Shown: positions 13,547-16,905 of the stretch, piece after piece
How the letters are laid out: the number at the start of each line of letters is the position of its first letter
Position numbering within the stretch: the first letter of the stretch is position 1
Source of the DNA: Kitasatospora phosalacinea
Lineage (GTDB): Bacteria; Actinomycetota; Actinomycetes; Streptomycetales; Streptomycetaceae
Direction of reading: 5' to 3'
Assembly (NCBI RefSeq): GCF_000717185.1
Contig: NZ_JNYE01000132.1
Coordinates: 1-16,905, forward strand
Length of the DNA: 16,905 nucleotides
The notes under the pieces: generated by a model
Database searches by the model: none
What the model saw: only the letters and a program-made list of their open reading frames with translations
What the model was told of the DNA's origin: nothing
Made by a program: the position numbers and the translations under genes

Positions 13547-14281
13547 ATGTCCGTGGAGTCGGCAGGGGTCGTGCTGCCCGTGGAGTCCGCAGAGGCCGTG
13601 CTGCCCAGCCGTCAGGAACTGGACGAGGCCGAGGTGCTCGACCGGCGGGAGAGCGCGAGCGGCGAGGTGGTGCTGCGGCGGCGCGGGGAGCACTGCGAGG
13701 TCATCGTGAACGGCTGCTTCCTGATGGACACTGTCGACGGCCGCTCCGAACGGCTGCTGGTGGCGGCCGCGCTGGACGGGCTCGCGGCGGTGGAGCGGCC
13801 CAGCGTGCTGATCGGGGGCCTGGGCGTCGGCTTCTCGCTGGCGCACGCCGCCGCCGAACCGCGCTGGGCGCGGATCGCGGTGGTCGAGCGGGAGGCCGCG
13901 ATCATCGACTGGCACCGCACCGGCCCGCTCGGCGCGTTCTCCGCCGGGGCGCTGGACGACCCGCGGGTGGAGGTCCTGCACACCGACCTGGTGGCGCACC
14001 TCGCGCAGGAGGGGGAGCGGTACGACGCGCTCTGCCTCGACATCGACAACGGCCCGGACTGGACGGTCGGCGCCGAGAACGACCGGCTGTACGGGCCGAC
14101 CGGGCTGGCGAACGCCGCCGCCCGGCTCAACTCCGGCGGGATGCTGGCGGTTTGGGGCGCGCAGCCGTCCGCCGCCTTCGAAGGGGCGCTGCGGGCGGCC
14201 GGGTTCACCGGGGTGCGCACCGAGGAGGTCCCGGTCGGGCGCGGCGTGCCGGACGTGGTCCACCTGGCACGCCGCGCCTGA
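13547..14281 (+). CDS. Spermidine synthase-like SAM-fold protein
   Basis: This 244-aa Rossmann-fold protein of the spermidine/spermine synthase superfamily has a nucleotide-binding loop GGLGVGFSLAHA (90-101) and an acidic residue Glu115 after the second strand (VVERE). A DTDLVAHL-like strand runs from about 146, and LCLDIDNGPDW is at 162-172. The last replaces the DSTDP-type active-site motif of true spermidine synthases. The N-terminal domain has a DRRESASGEVVLRRRG...NGCFLMDT segment matching the superfamily's small beta domain. Whether it makes polyamines is uncertain; actinomycete homologues are often simply called spermidine synthase-like. ATG 13547 has AGGAG 8 nt upstream. Residues 3-20 are a duplicated nine-residue unit. 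It converges on the next gene with a 9-bp gap. Confidence 0.8.
   Translation: MSVESAGVVLPVESAEAVLPSRQELDEAEVLDRRESASGEVVLRRRGEHCEVIVNGCFLMDTVDGRSERLLVAAALDGLAAVERPSVLIGGLGVGFSLAHAAAEPRWARIAVVEREAAIIDWHRTGPLGAFSAGALDDPRVEVLHTDLVAHLAQEGERYDALCLDIDNGPDWTVGAENDRLYGPTGLANAAARLNSGGMLAVWGAQPSAAFEGALRAAGFTGVRTEEVPVGRGVPDVVHLARRA
13553..13606 (+). repeat. 27-bp tandem duplication in the N-terminal coding region
   Basis: Copies at 13553-13579 and 13580-13606 match at 24 of 27 positions. They encode VESAGVVLP and VESAEAVLP. The duplication is in frame and precedes the conserved domain. Confidence 0.85.
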
Positions 14282-14290
14282 ACCTGGCTG

Positions 14291-14971
14291 CTACTTCAGG
14301 CCGTTGGCGAGCACGGTGCCGTTGTAGATGTAGGCGTGGTCGGCCACCGGGTCCCGGTAGAGGGTGTGACCGCCGCTCGCCAGCTTCTCCTTGAGCTTGT
14401 AGTAGTCCTCGAAGCCGTTCTCGTAGCTGCCCGGCGCGGGGCCGGTCGCGGTCTGGAACAGGCCGTTGGTGGTGCCGCGCGGGACGCCCGTCCAGCCGCG
14501 GCCGTAGAACGGCACGCCCGGGGTCGGCCTGGACTTCGGGGCGCCGCCGTCGAGGTACGCGTTGATGGCGATCTCCGAGCTGAACTGCCGCTCCGGGGTG
14601 GACGGGTCGCCCGCGGCGACCTTCAGCGCGGACTGCTGGTTGGTGGTCGTCTCCCGGGCGCCGTGGTAGTCGTAGCCCTGGACGGTGGCGAAGTCGAACG
14701 CCCCGAACAGGCCCGGGACGTCGATGCCCGCGGCGATCTTCGCCGGGTCGGCGGGCAGGAAGGCGCTCAGCGTCCAGCCGTTGATCGCGGTGCTGCCCGC
14801 GTTGGTGATGGTGTAGCTGCCGCCGTAACCCGTGTCCCAGTCCTGGTCCTTGTGGAAGACCGCGGTGGGCTCGGCCGCGTGCGCCGCCCCGGCGGGGAGG
14901 GCGACCACCAGCAGCGGGGCGAGCAGGCTGCCGACGGTGAGGAGGGGGAGGCGGTACCGACGTCTGCGCAT
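14291..14971 (-). CDS. Secreted CBM2-GH18 relic (internally deleted chitinase)
   Basis: This 226-aa exported protein has a twin-basic-rich signal peptide (MRRRRYRL, hydrophobic core 9-28, AHAAE cleavage near 33). Residues 36-70 resemble the start of a CBM2 carbohydrate-binding module (DWDTGYGGSYTITN, INGWTL). From about 74 the sequence continues as the C-terminal half of a GH18 chitinase (KIAAGIDVPGLF, TVQGYDYHG 97-104, PGVPFYGRGW 151-160, ENGFEDYYKLK, LYRDPVADHAYIYNG). The GH18 catalytic segment with the DxxDxDxE motif is absent, as are the rest of CBM2 and the terminal SYDD region. It should therefore not hydrolyse chitin, though binding is conceivable. The ATG has AGGAG 8 nt upstream, and a chitinase-promoter-like box lies further upstream. 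It could be a decaying pseudogene with an intact frame. Confidence 0.8.
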   Translation of the reverse strand: MRRRRYRLPLLTVGSLLAPLLVVALPAGAAHAAEPTAVFHKDQDWDTGYGGSYTITNAGSTAINGWTLSAFLPADPAKIAAGIDVPGLFGAFDFATVQGYDYHGARETTTNQQSALKVAAGDPSTPERQFSSEIAINAYLDGGAPKSRPTPGVPFYGRGWTGVPRGTTNGLFQTATGPAPGSYENGFEDYYKLKEKLASGGHTLYRDPVADHAYIYNGTVLANGLK

Positions 14972-15022
14972 GTGGGGCTCCTGTGTCATTGGAGGGTAGG
15001 GATGGGGTAATGGGATGGCAAT

Positions 15023-15034
15023 AGGTCTGGACCA
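15023..15034 (-). promoter_or_regulatory. Chitinase-promoter-like box TGGTCCAGACCT
   Basis: On the minus strand, 15034-15023 reads TGGTCCAGACCT. This resembles the 12-bp repeat reported in Streptomyces chitinase promoters and the TGGTC-N-GACCA core of DasR sites. It lies 52 bp upstream of the relic chitinase start. Known promoters usually carry two copies; I see only one. Confidence 0.55.
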
Positions 15035-15042
15035 TGCGGAAG

Positions 15043-15056
15043 TTTCCGATCGGAAA
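15043..15056. promoter_or_regulatory. Perfect 14-bp palindrome TTTCCGATCGGAAA
   Basis: This is a perfect palindrome in an AT-richer pocket, 9 bp beyond the chitinase-like box and about 72 bp upstream of the gene at 14971. Its size fits a homodimer operator. The regulator is unknown. Confidence 0.45.
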
Positions 15057-15202
15057 AGGGAATTGACGGTCCGAACGGCGAAGGAGTGGCGGCGGGGCGG
15101 TCCGTGGCGGATCGGTGACCGTCCGTCGGCGGGCGCCGGATCGCGGGGGAGAGGTGGGGGTGATGTGCGCAACACGCGTTCCCAACCGCCCTGCGGTGCG
15201 GC

Positions 15203-15547
15203 ATGATCACTGCCATGCTCGAACGTGAGATCGAACTGCTGGGCCAACTCCTGGAGGAGTTCGGCGCCCTGCGGTTCCCCCCGGACTGGTACGACCGGGA
15301 ACCCGGCGGCGAATCCCTCGTCACCCTGGCCACCACCCTCGCGGGCTGCACCGCCGCCACCCTCGACGGCCCGCTCGACGCCCGCCACCGCGAACACCTG
15401 CGCCAGCGCCGCGCCCTCCTCGCCGACCTGCTGCCCGCCGTCGCCGCGGACACGTACGCCACCGGCTACTTCGTCACGCTCTACCGGATGGCCGTCCTCG
15501 CGGAGGAGGTCGACGACCGGCGGGCGGCCGTGGTGCGGCCCGGCTAG
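15203..15547 (+). CDS. Hypothetical protein, 114 aa
   Basis: The gene encodes a soluble, mainly helical acidic protein with no signal peptide, membrane helix or recognisable motif. Segments are LEREIELLGQLLEEFG (6-21), FPPDWYD (25-31), and a helical second half, RHREHLRQRRALLADLLPAVAADTYATGYFVTLYRMAVLAEEVD. The frame has strong G/C third positions along its length, and its upstream flank is intergenic, which supports coding. The start is uncertain: ATG 15203 and ATG 15215 both lack a good ribosome site, so a leaderless mRNA is possible. I do not recognise the family. It is divergent from the chitinase relic. Confidence 0.6.
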   Translation: MITAMLEREIELLGQLLEEFGALRFPPDWYDREPGGESLVTLATTLAGCTAATLDGPLDARHREHLRQRRALLADLLPAVAADTYATGYFVTLYRMAVLAEEVDDRRAAVVRPG

Positions 15548-15658
15548 GCGGGGCCGGGAGGGGCCGGGAACGGAGTGCAGGGTACGGGGTGCTGCGGGCC
15601 GTCGGTGCTGCCGCGGGCGGGGGCTCGGCGGTCGTCGTGCCGCGCTCAACTCCCGGGC

Positions 15659-15689
15659 TTGATCTGGAGCACGCTCCAGATCGTAGCGT
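15659..15689 (+). promoter_or_regulatory. MerR-type promoter with 19-bp spacer and internal dyad
   Basis: A -35-like TTGATC (15659-15664) and -10-like TAGCGT (15684-15689) are separated by 19 bp. A perfect dyad, GATCTGGAGC-AC-GCTCCAGATC (15661-15682), overlaps the spacer. Over-long spacers filled by a dyad are the hallmark of promoters activated by MerR-family regulators. The expected transcription start falls at or next to the ATG at 15697, so the mRNA is probably leaderless, which fits the lack of a ribosome site there. Confidence 0.7.
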
Positions 15690-15696
15690 CGGCGGC

Positions 15697-16689
15697 ATGA
15701 CCTCCACCGACCAGCAGCCGCTCGGCTCGCCCTTCTCCGCCGCCACCACCGCCGAGGAGGTCGTGGCCGGCCACGACCTCTCCGGCCGGACCGCCGTCGT
15801 GACCGGGGGCTACTCCGGGCTCGGCCTGGAGACCGTCCGGACCCTGGCCGCCGCCGGGGCCCGGGTCGTCGTCCCCGCCCGCCGACCCGATGCCGCGCGG
15901 GCCGTCCTCCGGGAGGTGGCGGCCTGCGAGGTCGTTCCGATGGACCTGGCCGACCTCGACGGCGTCCGCTCGGCCGCCGCCCGCATCCGCGACCGGTTCG
16001 ACCGGCTCGACCTGCTGCTGGCCGTCGCCGGGGTCATGGCCACCCCCGAGCGGCGGACGGGGCCCGGCTGGGAGGGGCAGCTTGCCGCCAACCACTTCGG
16101 GCACTTCGTGCTGGCCTGCGAGCTCTACCCGCTGCTGGCCGCCGCGGGCGGCGCGCGCGTCGTCGTCAACAGCTCCGCGGGGCACGCCCTGACCGGGATC
16201 CGCTGGCACGACCCGCACTTCCGCACCGGCTACGACAAGTGGCTGGCCTACGGGCAGTCCAAGACCGCCAACGCCCTGTTCGCCGTGCACCTCGACGCGC
16301 TCGGACGGGGCGACGGGGTCCGCGCGTTCGCGCTCCACCCGGGCAGGATCATCACCGGCCTCCAACGCGAGATGACCCGCCGGGAACAGATCGACCGCGG
16401 CTGGGTCGACGAGCACGGCACCGTGGTCGGCGCCGGTTTCAAGACCCCCTCCCAGGGCGCCGCCACCGGCCTGTGGGCCGCCACCTCCCCGCTCCTCGAC
16501 GGCCGCGGCGGCCTCTACCTGGAGGACTGCGAGGTCGCCCGCGCCGTCGCCCCCGACACCCCGATGGACGACGGCGGCGTCCGCGCGCACGCCGTCGACC
16601 CCGAAGCGGCCGCCCGGCTCTGGGACCTCTCCGTCGCCGCGACCGGAGCCACTCCGATCGTCGTCGATCCGGGCCGGGACTTCCGGTGA
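15697..16689 (+). CDS. SDR family oxidoreductase
   Basis: This 330-aa short-chain dehydrogenase/reductase is of the larger retinol-dehydrogenase/WWOX-like type. The cofactor loop TGGYSGLG is at 36-43, PARR at 60-63 suggests NADP(H), DLADLDGV at 83-90, and AVAGVM (109-114) takes the place of NNAG. The catalytic residues are Ser159/160 (VVVNSSAGH), Tyr185 and Lys189 (YGQSK), and HPGRIITGL (214-222) follows. The length and C-terminal extension are normal for this group. The substrate is unknown. ATG 15697 was chosen because it starts a family-like N-terminus and sits at the predicted start point of a MerR-type promoter; no ribosome site is needed or seen. No MerR gene lies in the window. Confidence 0.9.
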   Translation: MTSTDQQPLGSPFSAATTAEEVVAGHDLSGRTAVVTGGYSGLGLETVRTLAAAGARVVVPARRPDAARAVLREVAACEVVPMDLADLDGVRSAAARIRDRFDRLDLLLAVAGVMATPERRTGPGWEGQLAANHFGHFVLACELYPLLAAAGGARVVVNSSAGHALTGIRWHDPHFRTGYDKWLAYGQSKTANALFAVHLDALGRGDGVRAFALHPGRIITGLQREMTRREQIDRGWVDEHGTVVGAGFKTPSQGAATGLWAATSPLLDGRGGLYLEDCEVARAVAPDTPMDDGGVRAHAVDPEAAARLWDLSVAATGATPIVVDPGRDFR

Positions 16690-16905
16690 GAGCGGGAGCC
16701 CGGGGGCGTCCGGGGCAGAACAGGGGACCTGGCCGGGGAGCCCGGGCACCGATGCGGGTCCGCGGAGGACGGTGTGCAGCTGCTCCGGGCCGCGGCGTCG
16801 GGCCAGGAGGGCGGCGCGGCTGAACCGGCCCTCGGCCAGGCCGGGGCGGGGGCCGGGGCGGGGGCCGGGGCCGGGGCGGGGGCCGGGGACCGGACGACCG
16901 CCCAT
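16690..16905. other. Right-edge segment without a supported gene
   Basis: No stop codon occurs on the minus strand in any frame over this 216 bp. A gene could therefore enter from the right edge on that strand, but its frame would have to run on antisense into the SDR gene. The minus-strand frame beginning at 16905 has plausible third-position G/C (for example LAEGRFSRAALLARRRGP) yet starts in Pro/Gly/Arg repeats. I do not call a gene. Confidence 0.3.
16843..16888 (+). repeat. G-rich 12-bp tandem repeat
   Basis: GGGGCGGGGGCC occurs at 16843-16854, 16855-16866 and 16873-16884, interrupted by GGGGCC and ending in GGGG. The G runs fit a quadruplex-forming pattern. On the minus strand it reads as Pro-Gly-Pro-Arg repeats. 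Confidence 0.8.

Noticed and set aside
15539..15558. Hairpin CCCGGC / GCCGGG at the end of the 114-aa gene as a terminator
   Set aside because: The arms are only 6 bp, overlap the stop region, and such pairings are common by chance at this GC content.

Overview
The window is chromosomal DNA from a very high-GC actinomycete, most likely Streptomycetaceae (Streptomyces or Kitasatospora). This rests on the strong G/C bias at third codon positions, frequent GTG starts, a DUF6343-type membrane protein, a gluABCD-type importer, and a CBM2/GH18-derived secreted protein carrying a chitinase-promoter-like box. I see no rRNA, tRNA, CRISPR array, transposase or integrase. Eighteen protein genes can be supported.

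Left part (1-5421): a small two-helix membrane protein (DUF6343) lies divergent from a small I78-type peptidase inhibitor. The inhibitor gene is overlapped antisense by the tail of a PAP2 phosphatase. A 302-bp spacer holds an unusual repeat structure: 17-bp inverted repeats around an exact 11-bp-period array. Next come a 63-aa conserved hypothetical gene and fabG. Divergent from fabG is a MarR regulator made of two near-identical MarR domains in one polypeptide, offset by exactly 450 bp. A perfect 19-bp hairpin terminator separates it from a convergent aldo/keto reductase gene.

Centre (5422-9735): two adjacent ABC exporter half-transporters. The first has lost Walker A and the H-loop histidine. 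The second has lost the LSGGQ signature. All defects fall on the same composite ATP site, so the pair should form a heterodimer with one working and one dead site. A strong hairpin terminator closes the unit.

Right-centre (9958-13473): a LapA-type membrane protein is translationally coupled to a four-gene polar amino-acid (glutamate-type) importer: ATPase, binding lipoprotein and two permeases. A 17-bp triplicated sequence between the permeases creates two six-codon relay frames.

Right end (13547-16905): a spermidine-synthase-like methyltransferase-fold protein converges on a secreted CBM2-GH18 relic that lacks the catalytic segment. An unknown 114-aa protein and an atypical SDR follow. The SDR sits behind a MerR-type promoter with a 19-bp spacer and probably gives a leaderless mRNA. 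The final 216 bp hold a G-rich repeat and no gene I can support.

The most unusual items are the tandem MarR fusion, the complementary degeneracy of the ABC pair, the internally deleted chitinase with its regulatory box, the 11-bp-period array inside inverted repeats, and the gluC-gluD relay repeat.
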